Notes: generated by a model from the sequence alone, not told the origin. 64,000 nt of DNA from Porticoccus sp. W117 (GCF_030341905.1 NZ_JATAAF010000003.1:124001-188000), one strand, 5' to 3'; positions 17,918-28,491 are shown, counted from the first letter of the stretch. Numbers and translations are program-made.

Positions 17918-18838
17918 TCAGGCCATTTCAATATTGCGCAAGGGACTTTTCTGGATGGCGTTGCGCAGTGCATCGATGGCCTTGTGGCGCGGGAAGCTGG
18001 CGCGCCATGCCAGGGCGGCGGTGCGCGATGGTTTGACGCCACTAAAGGGCCGTGTCACCAGTGTGCCCTCGTAAGATGAGCTGCCCAAGGCCGCTGACAT
18101 GGGCAATATGCTCACGCCCAGGCCGGTGGCCACCATATGCCGCAAAGTTTCCAGAGAGCTGCCCTCGGTGTGGGTGCGAATGCCGGTATCTTCCTGCTGC
18201 TGGTTGATGTTGGGCATCGCCTCCAGTACCTGGTCACGGAAGCAGTGGCCTTCGCCCATCAGCAAGACATTTTCTCCGTCCAGATCCGCAGGAGAGACGC
18301 TCTTTTTCTTTGTCAGTGGGTGGTTGCTGGGCAACAATGTCACAAAGGATTCTGTGTACAGGGGTTGGGTGACCACATCCGGTTCGGTAAACGGTAAGGC
18401 GACAATGATGACATCCAGCTCGCCGTTGCGCAGGCGCTTGCGCAGGCTGGCGGTGTAGCCCTCTTCCACCACCAGCGGCATTTGCGGCGACAATTCCTGT
18501 AGTTTGGGAATAAAGTGCGGATAAAGGTAGGGGCCGATGGTAAAGATGGCACCCACATGCAGAGGCGTGTTGAGCTGGTCACGGCCGGCGCTGGCGATGT
18601 CGCTAATGGCAGAGGTTTGTTCCAGCACCCGCTGGGCCTGAGCCACTACCTTCTCGCCGGTTGGTGTGGTGCGCACACTGTTTTTGGAACGCTCAAACAG
18701 TTCCACTTCCAATTCCTGCTCCAGCTTTTTTACCGCGATACTGAGGGTGGGCTGGCTCACATGGCAACGGTCGGCGGCGCGGCCAAAATGTTGCTCTTGG
18801 GCCAGTGTCACGATATAGCGCAATTCTGTTAAGGTCAT
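17918..18838 (-). CDS. oxyR: OxyR-type LysR peroxide sensor lacking the resolving cysteine
   Basis: 306 residues from the ATG at 18838, which gives the canonical start MTLTELRYIVTLAQEQHFGR. A winged helix lies at 1-60 and the regulatory domain at about 90-300. The peroxidatic site GEGHCFRDQ places Cys199 at the E. coli number. The expected resolving Cys208 is Met208 (VLEAMPN; the codon is ATG), where Pseudomonas has EACP as I recall it. LETLRHMVATGLGVSILP is conserved. A T-type palindrome (18871-18970) lies in its 5' region, shared with a divergent gene. Without Cys208 the Cys199-Cys208 disulfide cannot form. Confidence 0.93.
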   Translation of the reverse strand: MTLTELRYIVTLAQEQHFGRAADRCHVSQPTLSIAVKKLEQELEVELFERSKNSVRTTPTGEKVVAQAQRVLEQTSAISDIASAGRDQLNTPLHVGAIFTIGPYLYPHFIPKLQELSPQMPLVVEEGYTASLRKRLRNGELDVIIVALPFTEPDVVTQPLYTESFVTLLPSNHPLTKKKSVSPADLDGENVLLMGEGHCFRDQVLEAMPNINQQQEDTGIRTHTEGSSLETLRHMVATGLGVSILPMSAALGSSSYEGTLVTRPFSGVKPSRTAALAWRASFPRHKAIDALRNAIQKSPLRNIEMA

Positions 18839-18870
18839 GGGCTGTTTTTCCTTACAAATGAAACTCTGGT

Positions 18871-18970
18871 AGAGAATATTTGCCTTTACCTGACTCGCCG
18901 TAAACACTTCCATGTGGGCTCGTCGTCAGCATCCATGCTGACGGCGGTCAGGTAAAGGCAAATATTCTCT
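18871..18970. repeat. T element copy 1 (three-way palindrome)
   Basis: Outer arms at 18871-18894 and 18947-18970 are perfectly complementary (24 bp). The core between them has TCGCCGTAAAC, hairpin I (CAC-TTCCAT-GTG), the joint GGGCTCGT, and hairpin II (GTCAGCA-TCCA-TGCTGAC). The core matches two other copies (36709-36816, 42893-42996) although the outer arms differ. It lies between the divergent starts of oxyR and an epimerase-like gene. Confidence 0.85.
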
Positions 18971-19008
18971 CCCTCTAACCTGCTGGCGATAGCGAAAGAG
19001 TATTACAT

Positions 19009-19863
19009 TTGAATAAGCAATTGAAATTGTTATTGCTAGGTTGTGGCGATATTGCCACCCGCTTGGCTGCCCACTTATCTGTCGAGCATTACGATATTAC
19101 TGGCGCTCGACGTACTCCGTTAGCGGGTACAACTTTTCCGGTATTGGCGGCAGATGCCACCAGCATGAGCGATATGTGCGACCTGATGACCCTCGGTTTT
19201 GATGCGGTGGTGGTAACCATGACTCCCAGCCAACGCAGTGAGGCGGGCTACCGGAACAGCTATCTCAAATCTATGGAAGTTTTGTTGCAGTCTGTCAATG
19301 CAAGCGGCAGTAGCCCATTGGTGCTGTTTGTGTCCAGCACCAGCGTGTATGGCCAGGACGATGGCCAGTGGGTGGATGAACACTCAACCACAGAACCTGG
19401 CGGTTACTCCGGCCAGGTGATACTGGAATCCGAACGCTTGTTGCAAAACAGTGATTTGGCCAGCTGCATCGTGCGCTTTTCCGGCATTTATGGCCCCGGG
19501 CGCCAGGCTCAACTCAGGGCGGTGCACAGCGGTAAACCTCTGACTCGCCCAAATGGCTGGACCAACCGTATCCACAGTGAGGATTGCGCCGGTGTGCTGG
19601 CTCATCTGTTGGAAAAATACTGCAGCGGTGATACTTTGGAGCCCGTTTATCTGGCCAGTGACCATCAGCCAATTAGCCAGTGGCAGCTGCGCTCTTTTTT
19701 GTGTGGTTTGCTGGGGCGTGAGGCGCCGCCGCCCAGTGCGGAGCAACCAGCAAGTGGCAAGCGTTGCAGAAATCAACAGTTGGTAGCCAGCGGTTATCGC
19801 TTTCGCTATGTGGATTATCGGGCTGGCTATAGCGAACTGATACAACAATCTGAGGAAAATTAA
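19009..19863 (+). CDS. NAD(P)-dependent epimerase-like protein (YeeZ type)
   Basis: 284 residues with a TTG start. An atypical short-chain dehydrogenase/epimerase. The Rossmann motif LLLGCGDIATRLA is at the N-terminus, and VLFVSSTSVYGQDDGQWVDE followed by the GGYSGQ region holds the active-site area. The classical YxxxK appears altered (no clear Tyr-x-x-x-Lys), so catalysis is uncertain. The stop overlaps the start of the next small gene (TAATG). The role and substrate are unknown. Confidence 0.78.
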   Translation: MNKQLKLLLLGCGDIATRLAAHLSVEHYDITGARRTPLAGTTFPVLAADATSMSDMCDLMTLGFDAVVVTMTPSQRSEAGYRNSYLKSMEVLLQSVNASGSSPLVLFVSSTSVYGQDDGQWVDEHSTTEPGGYSGQVILESERLLQNSDLASCIVRFSGIYGPGRQAQLRAVHSGKPLTRPNGWTNRIHSEDCAGVLAHLLEKYCSGDTLEPVYLASDHQPISQWQLRSFLCGLLGREAPPPSAEQPASGKRCRNQQLVASGYRFRYVDYRAGYSELIQQSEEN

Positions 19864-20093
19864 TGTCTGGACAAGGTTCCGGCGGCAACGTGATTGCCGC
19901 TATTTGTAATCTGTTTATTCCCGGCTTGGGGCAATTGGTGCAGGGCCGCCTGGGTGCTGCAATCCTGTTTTTTGTGCTGATTACCGTGGGCTATTTTTTC
20001 TGGCCACTGATTATTCCGCCGATCATTGCCTTTATTCTGCATGTCTGGTGCATTATCAGTGCCGCCCGTTTTACCCCTGAAGGCCATGGTTAG
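19863..20093 (+). CDS. Small double-membrane-span protein
   Basis: 76 residues. NLFIPGLGQLVQGRLGAAIL is typical of small TM2-like inner-membrane proteins, followed by a second hydrophobic segment IIPPIIAFILHVWCIISAA. The start overlaps the stop of the epimerase-like gene by one base, suggesting coupled translation. Function unknown. Confidence 0.7.
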   Translation: MSGQGSGGNVIAAICNLFIPGLGQLVQGRLGAAILFFVLITVGYFFWPLIIPPIIAFILHVWCIISAARFTPEGHG

Positions 20094-20101
20094 TAAAGGC
20101 A

Positions 20102-20563
20102 ATGGTTAGCATACGCCCTGCCAGAGACACGGATCGCGACAGCCTGGTGGCTTTTAACTGTGCCATGGCACTGGAAACGGAAGGCAAAACCCTGAATTCA
20201 GATGTCGTCGCGGCGGGGGTATCTACCCTGCTGCAGCGCCCGGAGCTGGGCTTTTATCTGATCGCAGAGGAGGGCGGCGAGGCGCTGGCTTCGCTGATGG
20301 TAACCAGTGAATGGAGCGATTGGCGCAATGGTTTGTACTGGTGGGTGCAGAGTGTTTACGTGCGCCCGGAACACCGTCGACGCGGCATCTACCGTCAGCT
20401 GTATCAGGCCGTCCAGCAGCTTGCCAGCGAGCAAGGTGATGTGTGCGGTTTTCGCCTTTATGTGGAAAAGGATAACGTTCGAGCGCAACAGACTTATCGG
20501 GCACTAGGCATGTCTGAAACTGTCTATCAGATGTATGAGCAGTGCCCACCTGCAAGGAAATAA
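20102..20563 (+). CDS. GNAT-family N-acetyltransferase
   Basis: 153 residues. The acetyl-CoA loop is in VQSVYVRPEHRRRGIYRQLY (Arg-x-x-Arg-Arg-Gly) near residue 90. The C-terminal VRAQQTYRALGMSETVYQM is the usual GNAT ending. It lies 9 bases after the small membrane protein gene and 4 bases before a lipoprotein gene, so these four genes probably form an operon. Substrate not known. Confidence 0.83.
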   Translation: MVSIRPARDTDRDSLVAFNCAMALETEGKTLNSDVVAAGVSTLLQRPELGFYLIAEEGGEALASLMVTSEWSDWRNGLYWWVQSVYVRPEHRRRGIYRQLYQAVQQLASEQGDVCGFRLYVEKDNVRAQQTYRALGMSETVYQMYEQCPPARK

Positions 20564-20566
20564 ACT

Positions 20567-21115
20567 ATGTCGCTGCGTTTGTTGATGCCTTTTCTGTTTT
20601 TGCTGCTGTCCGCTTGCCATCAGATTCCGGTGCAGGATATACAGGGTTCTCTGGGAGAATTGTCGCGTTTTGATAGCTATCGTTGGGGTTGGCCCGCACT
20701 CAAGGGCGGTGGCCGCCACGATCAGGATTTGCTGTTGCAGGACAGGCTGGTGCGGGAATCTGTGGGCCAGCAATTAACGGCATTGGGGCTGGCGCAACGG
20801 GCAGAGGATCAAACCGCGTCTTTGGTGGTGGATTACAAGCTGCTGTTTACTCCGGAGCAATACGCCAATTTGGAGCAACCCCAGGGCGGCTGGGTATGGA
20901 AGCGCGATCAGGAGGGTGAGTTGCAGCGCAGCCGGGTTGACCCCAATGCCACCATCACCCTGGACCGAGCGACGCTGAATGTAACGGTGTTCAATAGCGA
21001 TAAAAGCCAGGTGATCTGGGAGGGGCAGGCCAGTGATCTGGTGGATCACAGTCACCCGCCAGAACAGATCATTCGTGCAATTCAGAAAATGGTTAAGGGC
21101 CTGTTTGTGCGGTGA
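20567..21115 (+). CDS. DUF4136-type lipoprotein
   Basis: 182 residues with a lipoprotein signal (LLMPFLFLLLSAC, lipobox LSAC at Cys17). The mature part resembles DUF4136 proteins: FDSYRWGW near the start, repeated acidic and aromatic strands, and a C-terminus with VIWEGQASDLVD and IRAIQKMVKGL. Likely anchored in the outer membrane. Role unknown. A family B repeat begins 5 bases after its stop. Confidence 0.75.
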   Translation: MSLRLLMPFLFLLLSACHQIPVQDIQGSLGELSRFDSYRWGWPALKGGGRHDQDLLLQDRLVRESVGQQLTALGLAQRAEDQTASLVVDYKLLFTPEQYANLEQPQGGWVWKRDQEGELQRSRVDPNATITLDRATLNVTVFNSDKSQVIWEGQASDLVDHSHPPEQIIRAIQKMVKGLFVR

Positions 21116-21120
21116 TTGTT

Positions 21121-21201
21121 GTCATCCTGAGGGAGTGTAGCGACCGCGAGGATCTCAGTATCCAGTTAACTATAGAGATCCTTCGCTACGCTCAGGATGA
21201 C
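21121..21201. repeat. Family B inverted repeat (GTCATCCTGAG type)
   Basis: GTCATCCTGAGGGAGTGTAG and the CGAGGATCTCAG segment face AGAGATCCTTCGCTACGCTC and AGGATGAC. It lies between the convergent lipoprotein and ridA genes, where it could act as a bidirectional stem. Confidence 0.85.
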
Positions 21202-21227
21202 AGGAGTGGTGCTCGGGACAGCAGGCT

Positions 21228-21611
21228 TTAAACCATCAAAATCCCATCCATTTCAACCAGTGCCCCTTTCGGTAATTCCTTCACGCCAATGGCAGCGCGG
21301 GCTGGGTAAGGCTCCTGGATATGGCGGCCCATGGCCTCATTAACGGCGCCGAAGTTGCTCAAGTCGGTAAGAAAAATATTCAACTTCACCAGCGACTGCA
21401 GACTGCCGCCAGAGGCTTCGCACACCGCTGCCAGATTTTTAAATACCTGTTCAACCTGGGCTTCAAAGCCCCCATCTACCATCTCCATGGTGTCCGGGTC
21501 CAGGGGGATCTGCCCCGACAGGTAGATGGTGTTGTTGACCTTAACGGCTTGCGAATAGGTGCCGATGGCGGCAGGTGCGTTGTCGGTGTGGATAATGGCT
21601 CTGTTTGGCAT
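21228..21611 (-). CDS. ridA: RidA enamine/imine deaminase
   Basis: 127 residues from the ATG at 21611, which gives the canonical [20 protein letters not shown]. RidA hydrolyses reactive 2-aminoacrylate and related imines. GQIPLDPDT, the conserved arginine in [20 protein letters not shown] and the size fit the family. Seventeen bases separate it from spoT on the same strand, the same order as in Pseudomonas. Confidence 0.95.
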   Translation of the reverse strand: MPNRAIIHTDNAPAAIGTYSQAVKVNNTIYLSGQIPLDPDTMEMVDGGFEAQVEQVFKNLAAVCEASGGSLQSLVKLNIFLTDLSNFGAVNEAMGRHIQEPYPARAAIGVKELPKGALVEMDGILMV

Positions 21612-21627
21612 AGTGGTTCCCCTGTTT

Positions 21628-23757
21628 CTAGTTCTTGATTCTGGTAACGCGCCGCACCGCACTCAGGCTGCGGATACGGCGCAATATATTGGCCAGGTGT
21701 ATGCGGTCGCGCACTCCCACCAGTACTTTGATGGTGCTCAGTTGTACGCTCTGGTCGCTGATGGAAATCTGGTCGATGGTGGCGTCTTGCTCGGTAATGC
21801 GCGCTGCCAGGGTGGCGACAATGCCTCTTTCGGAGATGACCTCGATCTGGCACTCCACGGGAAATTCACCCTTAACTTGAGGTGACCATTTCACCGGCAT
21901 GCTCTTTTCCAGGTTGTTGCGAATGTTGGCCAGGTTGCCGCAGGATTCCCGGTGGATAACCAGCCCGCGCCCGGAGCTGAGGTGGCCGAGAATTGGGTCA
22001 CCGGGAATGGGGCGGCAGCAGCGGCCGTAGCTGATCAGCATGGTTTCGTTGGTGTCCAGCAGCACCGGTGAGCCGATATTGGCTTGCTCTTTTTTGCGCT
22101 TCGACGGTGGCAGCATCAAGTTGGCCACCGCAAATGCCATGCGCTCGCCAAGGCCGATTTGCTGCAATACAAATTCGAACGAGGGTGCGTCAGTGGCTTT
22201 TAGCAGGCGCTTTACCCAGGACTTGCGGATTTCCGGGTAGCTGCTACCAAAGTTTTCCAGTGCTCGGTCCAGCAGCTTTTTGCCCAGAGTGACGGATTCC
22301 TGATGTTCCTGCTTTTTAAGGAAGTGGCGCACCGCGCTACGTGCTTTGGCGGTGATCACAAAGTTGAGCCAGGTGGGGTTGGGTTGGGCGGATTTGGCGG
22401 TGATGATGCGCACTTTCTGGCCGCTTTGCAGGGGCTCGGACAACGACGCCAGATGCCCATCCAGCTCGCAGGCGATGCAGCGGTTGCCCACATCGGTGTG
22501 CACCGCGTAGGCGAAGTCCACCGGGGTGGCGCCACTGGGCAATTCGATGATTTTGCCCTTGGGGGTGAACACGTAAATCTCGTCCGGGAACAGGTCGGTT
22601 TTAACGTGCTCGATAAACTCCAGCGGGTTGCCAGCGTGTTGTTGCAGCTCCAGCAGCCCCTGTACCCAGCGGCCCGCTCGCGAGTGCGTACTGAGTGGGG
22701 TTTCGTCATCGCTGGCTTTGTAAAGCCAATGGGCGGCGATGCCGTAATTGGCCATGGCGTCCATATCTCGTGTGCGAATCTGCACTTCGATGGGTACGCC
22801 ATGCATGCCCACCAGTACGGTGTGCAACGACTGGTAGCCGTTGGACTTGGGGATGGCGATATAGTCCTTGAATTCACCGGGTACCGGTTTGAACAGATTG
22901 TGAATCAGTCCCAGCACCCGGTAACAGTTATCGACGCTGTCTACCACGATGCGGAAAGCGAACACGTCCATGATTTCCTTGAACGACTTCTTCTTCTGCA
23001 CCATTTTCTGGTAGATGCTCCACAGGTGTTTTTCCCGCCCGCTGACCTCGTTGTCAATTTTTTCCTTGCTCAGCTCCAGCTCGATGGTTTGCTTGATTTC
23101 CGACAGCAGTTCGGTGCGGTGCCCCCTGGCGGCTTTGCGAGCTTCGCGCATGCGCCGGCTGCGCAGCGGGTGCAGGGCGTCAAACCCCAGCTCCTCGAAT
23201 TCCACCCGGATATCATTCATCCCCAGGCGCTGGGCAATGGGGGCGTAGATTTCCAGAGTTTCCCTGGCGATTCGGCGTTTTTTCTTGGGGTTGAGTACCC
23301 CCAGGGTGCGCATGTTGTGCAGGCGGTCAGCCAGTTTTACCAGTACCACGCGAATGTCCTTGGCCATGGCCAGGGTCATTTTCTGGAAGTTTTCTGCCTG
23401 TTGTTCTGCTTTGGAGGAGAATTCAATTTCGGTGAGCTTGCTGACACCGTCCACCAGCTCGGCGACAGTTTTGCCAAAGCGGCGGCTGATCTGCCCCTTG
23501 GTGGCGCTGGTGTCTTCGATCACATCGTGAAGCAGCGACGCCATCAGGCTCTCGTGATCCATATGCATATCCGCGAGGATATGAGCCACAGCCACAGGGT
23601 GAGTGATGTAGGGGTCGCCGCTCTGCCGATACTGGCCTTGATGGCACTGCTCGGCAAAGCGGTAGGCGCGAATGACTTTTTTTACCTGGTTGGGTTCCAG
23701 GTAGGAGGAGAGTTTACTGCTTAGCGGGTCAATCAGAGACAACGCCTTGCTCCCCAT
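21628..23757 (-). CDS. spoT: Bifunctional (p)ppGpp synthetase/hydrolase SpoT
   Basis: 709 residues. The HD hydrolase domain with HDVIEDT near residue 77 looks intact, so degradation of ppGpp is expected. A synthetase domain follows (about 230-340, with [19 protein letters not shown]). Then come TGS ([18 protein letters not shown]), helical and zinc-finger-like regions ([12 protein letters not shown]) and a C-terminal ACT domain. It forms an operon-like run with rpoZ and gmk upstream and ridA downstream. The gene sets the stringent-response alarm level. Confidence 0.96.
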   Translation of the reverse strand: MGSKALSLIDPLSSKLSSYLEPNQVKKVIRAYRFAEQCHQGQYRQSGDPYITHPVAVAHILADMHMDHESLMASLLHDVIEDTSATKGQISRRFGKTVAELVDGVSKLTEIEFSSKAEQQAENFQKMTLAMAKDIRVVLVKLADRLHNMRTLGVLNPKKKRRIARETLEIYAPIAQRLGMNDIRVEFEELGFDALHPLRSRRMREARKAARGHRTELLSEIKQTIELELSKEKIDNEVSGREKHLWSIYQKMVQKKKSFKEIMDVFAFRIVVDSVDNCYRVLGLIHNLFKPVPGEFKDYIAIPKSNGYQSLHTVLVGMHGVPIEVQIRTRDMDAMANYGIAAHWLYKASDDETPLSTHSRAGRWVQGLLELQQHAGNPLEFIEHVKTDLFPDEIYVFTPKGKIIELPSGATPVDFAYAVHTDVGNRCIACELDGHLASLSEPLQSGQKVRIITAKSAQPNPTWLNFVITAKARSAVRHFLKKQEHQESVTLGKKLLDRALENFGSSYPEIRKSWVKRLLKATDAPSFEFVLQQIGLGERMAFAVANLMLPPSKRKKEQANIGSPVLLDTNETMLISYGRCCRPIPGDPILGHLSSGRGLVIHRESCGNLANIRNNLEKSMPVKWSPQVKGEFPVECQIEVISERGIVATLAARITEQDATIDQISISDQSVQLSTIKVLVGVRDRIHLANILRRIRSLSAVRRVTRIKN

Positions 23758-23772
23758 GCTGTTGCGGCGAAC

Positions 23773-24081
23773 TTACTCGGCAGTATTGGCTGCAGCGGTT
23801 GGATCAGTTTCTTGCGCTACAGTGCCCGCCATATCCTGAGCCAGGGTGTCGAGGGCCAGCAGGTCGTCTTCGCTAGTTTCTTCCTGGGCGAGAATGTCAG
23901 AGGTAACGATGCCCTGCTCAATTTCACGCAGTGCCACTACCGTGGGCTTGTCGTTTTCCCAGGCCACTTCCGGCTCTTTGCCGCCAACAGAGATTTGGCG
24001 CGCGCGCTTGGCGCCTACCAGAACCAGTTCAAAACGGTTGTCAACGTGGTCGAGACAATCCTCTACAGTAATACGTGCCAT
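23773..24081 (-). CDS. rpoZ: RNA polymerase omega subunit
   Basis: 102 residues, slightly longer than the E. coli protein (91). [20 protein letters not shown] is diagnostic. The acidic C-terminal tail ([20 protein letters not shown] onward) is extended. Omega helps fold the beta' subunit and forms part of the ppGpp binding site, which fits its place directly upstream of spoT (15 bases apart). Confidence 0.97.
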   Translation of the reverse strand: MARITVEDCLDHVDNRFELVLVGAKRARQISVGGKEPEVAWENDKPTVVALREIEQGIVTSDILAQEETSEDDLLALDTLAQDMAGTVAQETDPTAAANTAE

Positions 24082-24178
24082 AAGTGTTTTCCGTCAATCT
24101 TAGGTGTTAGCCCACTTTTCGGGGGGCAGAACGGCCGATTGTATAAAATTTCACCGCCCGGACTCAATCTTTCAAACA

Positions 24179-24873
<695 letters not shown>

Positions 24874-24880
24874 GAGGGTA

Positions 24881-25744
24881 TTATTCGATATTTTGTATCT
24901 GTTCGCGCATCTGCTCAATCAGTACTTTCAATTCCACAGCGGAATTGGTGGTGCTGGTGGCATTGGATTTGGATGACAGGGTATTGGCTTCCCGGTTGAG
25001 TTCCTGCATCAGGAAGTCCAGGCGGCGACCGATTTGCCCAGGCTTGGTGAGAATGTGGCGTATCTCCCCCAGATGGGCTTCCAGACGATCCAGTTCTTCG
25101 TCCACATCGGCTTTTTGGGCCAGGTGCACCAGTTCTTGTTCTACCCGGTCGTTATCGATATCGCCCTTCAACTCCGCCAGTTTGTCGAGGATTTTTTGCC
25201 GCTGCGCAGCCATTAGCTCCGGCAAACGGGTGCGGACTGTGTCGACTTCTGACTGAATACTATCGAGCCGCTGTTCCACCATGGCCTGCAGTTTTTCACC
25301 TTCGCGCTCGCGCACGGAGCCCAACTGCTGTAGCGCCTGGTTAAACAAATCTGTGACCGCTTTTTTGAGCGCATCGGCATCCACTTCCGGTTCCCGCAGC
25401 ACGCCGGGGTGGCGCAGCACGTCCAGTGGCGATACCTGCGCCGGGTCGGTCATCAGTGTGGCGATTTGCTGGCTGGCGTCCACATAGCGCTTTGCCAGGT
25501 CCAGATTCAGATCAACGGACTGACTGTTGTTTTCCAACTGTAATTGCAGATAGCAGCCCACTTTGCCTCGATGCAGTTGCTTGCGCGCCTGCTCGCGCAG
25601 GTTCATTTCCAGTTCGCGGACCGTTTCTGGCAGACGTAAATCCAACTCCAGATGACGGTGGTTAACGGAGCGAATTTCCCAAGTGATGTTGCCCCAGTCG
25701 TGTTGTGACGACTGGCGGGAGAAGGCGGTCATACTGCGGGGCAT
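24881..25744 (-). CDS. yicC: YicC family protein (putative endoribonuclease)
   Basis: 287 residues, normal length. The N-terminus MPRSMTAFSRQSSQHDWGNI with IRSVNHRHLELDLRLPE and the C-terminal LDFLMQELNREANTLSSKSN are the family signatures. Members are RNA nucleases in E. coli and Bacillus. The order rph-yicC-gmk is as in Pseudomonas, with rph divergent here. Confidence 0.94.
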   Translation of the reverse strand: MPRSMTAFSRQSSQHDWGNITWEIRSVNHRHLELDLRLPETVRELEMNLREQARKQLHRGKVGCYLQLQLENNSQSVDLNLDLAKRYVDASQQIATLMTDPAQVSPLDVLRHPGVLREPEVDADALKKAVTDLFNQALQQLGSVREREGEKLQAMVEQRLDSIQSEVDTVRTRLPELMAAQRQKILDKLAELKGDIDNDRVEQELVHLAQKADVDEELDRLEAHLGEIRHILTKPGQIGRRLDFLMQELNREANTLSSKSNATSTTNSAVELKVLIEQMREQIQNIE

Positions 25745-25823
25745 GGTGGTCTCTGATATTTCGGTGGTTGTTGAGGGAGGTATGGTAGCGGTGTGTGGGC
25801 TGTGGTGCTAGAAGAGAAAGTTG

Positions 25824-25968
25824 CGTGTTACGGGTTTCGGGTTGCGAGGAATTTCTGCCAACCGCTAAATTCAGCAAAGTAGCAGGCAGTGTCGAGGCCT
25901 GATAAGTAAGGCAAAAGTTTAATCTTGCTCGGGCAGCCCGCAACTCGAAACCCGTCGCCCGCTGCTTT
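25824..25968. repeat. Paired facing family D repeats
   Basis: A forward D copy (CGTGTTACGGGTTTCGGGTT then GCGAGG, about 25824-25850) and a reverse copy (GCAGCCCGCAACTCGAAACC then CGTCGCCCGCTGC, about 25936-25968) flank some 85 bases without a gene. This pair lies between the divergent starts of yicC and rph, the one D site not at a stop codon. Confidence 0.65.
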
Positions 25969-26027
25969 TTTATTTAAAGGCTGTAAAATGTCCGCCTTTA
26001 GAAATCACCTTGAACAAGGAACTCAGT

Positions 26028-26756
26028 ATGACCCGCCCCAGCGGCCGCCGCCCGGAACAGCTTCGCCCCGTTAAAATCACTCGCCACTACACCAAGCATG
26101 CCGAGGGCTCGGTACTGGTGGAGTTTGGTGACACCAAAGTGATCTGTACTGCCAGTGTTGAAAACGGCGTACCGCGCTTTTTGCGGGGCAGCGGCCAGGG
26201 TTGGGTGACCGCGGAATACGGTATGTTGCCGCGCTCCACCGGTGACCGTATGGGCCGTGAGGCGGCCCGTGGTAAACAGGGCGGCCGCACCCTGGAAATT
26301 CAGCGCTTGATCGGTCGTTCGCTGCGTGCCGCAGTGGACCTGCAAGCGCTGGGCGAAAATACCATCACCATCGACTGCGATGTGATTCAGGCAGACGGTG
26401 GCACTCGCACCGCTTCCATCACCGGTGCTTGCGTGGCGCTGGTGGATGCCATTGAGCACCTGCGCAAAGCCGGCAAAATCAAAGCTAAAGGCACCCCGCT
26501 GAAAAGCATGATTGCTTCAGTATCGGTGGGTATTTATCAGGGCACCCCGGTGCTGGATCTGGACTACCCGGAAGACTCCAACGCGGAGACTGACATGAAC
26601 GTGGTAATGAACGCCGAAGGTGGTTTTATCGAAGTACAGGGCACAGCAGAAGCCGCGCCCTTTACGGCGGATGAAATGGCACAGATGATGGAGTTGGCCA
26701 AGCGGGGTATCACGCAATTGGTTAATGTGCAGAAGATGTCGTTGGCCCAGCCGTAG
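26028..26756 (+). CDS. rph: Ribonuclease PH
   Basis: 242 residues from the ATG at 26028 with AAGGA upstream. The enzyme trims tRNA 3' ends by phosphorolysis. [20 protein letters not shown], the active-site [19 protein letters not shown] and [19 protein letters not shown], and [19 protein letters not shown] are conserved. The full length suggests an active enzyme. A hairpin-rich sequence (26778-26820) follows. Confidence 0.97.
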   Translation: MTRPSGRRPEQLRPVKITRHYTKHAEGSVLVEFGDTKVICTASVENGVPRFLRGSGQGWVTAEYGMLPRSTGDRMGREAARGKQGGRTLEIQRLIGRSLRAAVDLQALGENTITIDCDVIQADGGTRTASITGACVALVDAIEHLRKAGKIKAKGTPLKSMIASVSVGIYQGTPVLDLDYPEDSNAETDMNVVMNAEGGFIEVQGTAEAAPFTADEMAQMMELAKRGITQLVNVQKMSLAQP

Positions 26757-26776
26757 GCTGGGCCGGGAGACGGCAG

Positions 26777-26820
26777 ACGTGAGATGAAAGACGTCTCTCA
26801 TCTCACGTCTTTCGTCTCAC
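26777..26820. terminator. Hairpin between convergent rph and crc
   Basis: CGTGAGATGA and TCATCTCACG form a 10 bp stem with a 10-base loop; an overlapping stem can form with the following GTCTTTCGTCTCAC. There is no clear T run, so this may be a repeat (GACGTGAGAT-type units) rather than a true terminator. Confidence 0.45.
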
Positions 26821-27593
26821 AGTTCTTCAATATCGTAATCCACAATCACCGGCGTATGGGCTGAAAAATCTTTGGCCTTGTACATAACCGCGTACTCCAC
26901 CAGCGGTGCCAATTCCTGGGATATCACTTGGTAGTCCACCCGGCGTCCGTCACCCTGGCCGATTGTGCCGCTGGGCCACCAGCTGAATTCGTCGGTATCG
27001 GAATTGCCGCGGCGGAACGCATCGCAATAGTCCAGGTCGCCAAACAGGGCATTCATCCAGCTGCGTTCGCTGGTGAGAAAGCCGGATTCTTCCCGGTAGT
27101 CATCGGGGTTTTCCAGGTCGCTGTCGGTGTGGGCAATATTCCAGTTGCCGCAAATAATATAACTGCGCCGTTTGTGGGAAATTTTTTCCAGATGGGCTTG
27201 CAGGTCATTAAAAAACTGACGTTTGATTTCCTGAGATGGAGTGCCGGTGATACCTGTTGGTGCCAGCAGCGAGCCAATGCTGATGTTGGCGAAGTCAGCC
27301 TGTAAATAGCGGCCTTTCATGTCTTCGCCACTGGCGAATCCGAAACCGTACATCAGGGCTTTGGGCATTTCGCGGGTATAAATAGCCACACCATTGGAAT
27401 CCGGTGTGGCGTCGCCAAAGAAATAAGCGAAGTAGCCTTCCAGCTCAAACTGTGGCTGCCACTCTAGTTGATGCTCCTGTGCTTTGAGGTTTTGCAGACA
27501 CAGAATGTCCGCATCCTGAGAAGCCAGCCAGTCAAACAGGCCACGCTCAGCAGCATGGTGAATTCCATCAACACAGAGACTGATAATGCGCAT
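26817..27593 (-). CDS. crc: Catabolite repression control protein Crc (ExoIII fold)
   Basis: 258 residues from the ATG at 27593. Exonuclease III/AP-endonuclease fold, but the catalytic residues are changed: ILCLQNLK where ExoIII has a glutamate after Gln; CGNWNIAHTD where ExoIII has GDMNI; and SAHTPVIVDYDI where ExoIII has SDHAP. This matches Crc of Pseudomonas, which assists Hfq in translational carbon catabolite repression rather than cutting DNA. It is next to pyrE, as in Pseudomonas. Confidence 0.9.
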   Translation of the reverse strand: MRIISLCVDGIHHAAERGLFDWLASQDADILCLQNLKAQEHQLEWQPQFELEGYFAYFFGDATPDSNGVAIYTREMPKALMYGFGFASGEDMKGRYLQADFANISIGSLLAPTGITGTPSQEIKRQFFNDLQAHLEKISHKRRSYIICGNWNIAHTDSDLENPDDYREESGFLTSERSWMNALFGDLDYCDAFRRGNSDTDEFSWWPSGTIGQGDGRRVDYQVISQELAPLVEYAVMYKAKDFSAHTPVIVDYDIEEL

Positions 27594-27837
27594 AATCACC
27601 CCTGGAAAATTTTCACAAACAAGATGCCGAGTATTTATGATTGTGGTTAAGACGGCTTGTCTGTCCGTGTATGATACCCGACAATTCCCGTGGCCAAAAA
27701 TCGCGGATTTGAGGCATTGGACAACAGACAGCCTCTATTTGTGCACAATTCCACAGTATTATCGTTAATAACCCGGTAGCGGCCATATTCCCGACAGGGG
27801 ATAGTAAATAACCGCTCCCATAGATAAAGGTAGACCT

Positions 27838-28479
27838 ATGGAAGCCTATCAGCGAGAATTTTTACAACTCGCTATCGCCGAAAAGGCGTTGAAATTTGGT
27901 GAATTCACCCTGAAATCCGGCCGTGTCAGCCCCTACTTTTTCAATGCCGGAGAATTTCACAGCGGCGCAGCCCTGGCCGCACTGGGGCGTTTTTACGGTG
28001 CTGCCATTGAGGCATCAGGGGTACAATACGACCTGCTGTTTGGCCCTGCCTACAAAGGCATTCCATTGGCATCCACTACGGCGGTAGCGCTGGCGGATCA
28101 CCACGGCCACAGTGTGCCTTATTGCTTCAACCGAAAAGAGGCCAAAACCCACGGTGAAGGCGGCTCGCTGGTGGGAGCACCCTTGCAAGGGCGGGCGTTA
28201 ATCGTCGACGATGTGATTACTGCGGGTACTGCTATTCGCGAGGTGATGGAGATCCTTTCCCGCCATGAGGCCACGGCAGCCGGGGTGGTTGTTGGTTTGG
28301 ATCGCAAAGAGAAGGGACGTGGCGAGCAGTCTGCCATACAGGAAGTGGAGCAGGAGTTTGGTGTGCCGGTGATCAGTATTGTCTCCATTGACCACATTAT
28401 TGCTTATTTGCGGGAGGATTCGCAGCAGGCGCAAACACTAGAGAGTATTGTGGCGTATCGAGAGCAATACGGTGTTTAA
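27838..28479 (+). CDS. pyrE: Orotate phosphoribosyltransferase
   Basis: 213 residues. It makes orotidine 5'-phosphate in pyrimidine synthesis. The PRPP loop [20 protein letters not shown] is intact, and [18 protein letters not shown] is the second family signature. The ATG follows an AGGTAGACCT stretch. The gene is divergent from crc with a 240-base gap that presumably holds both promoters; I saw no clear operator. Confidence 0.97.
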   Translation: MEAYQREFLQLAIAEKALKFGEFTLKSGRVSPYFFNAGEFHSGAALAALGRFYGAAIEASGVQYDLLFGPAYKGIPLASTTAVALADHHGHSVPYCFNRKEAKTHGEGGSLVGAPLQGRALIVDDVITAGTAIREVMEILSRHEATAAGVVVGLDRKEKGRGEQSAIQEVEQEFGVPVISIVSIDHIIAYLREDSQQAQTLESIVAYREQYGV

Positions 28480-28491
28480 AGGCTAATAGTT

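Noticed and set aside
22303-23724. A 473-codon open frame antisense to spoT
   Set aside because: Shadow of spoT; no domain, no ribosome site, and overlaps conserved HD and synthetase codons.
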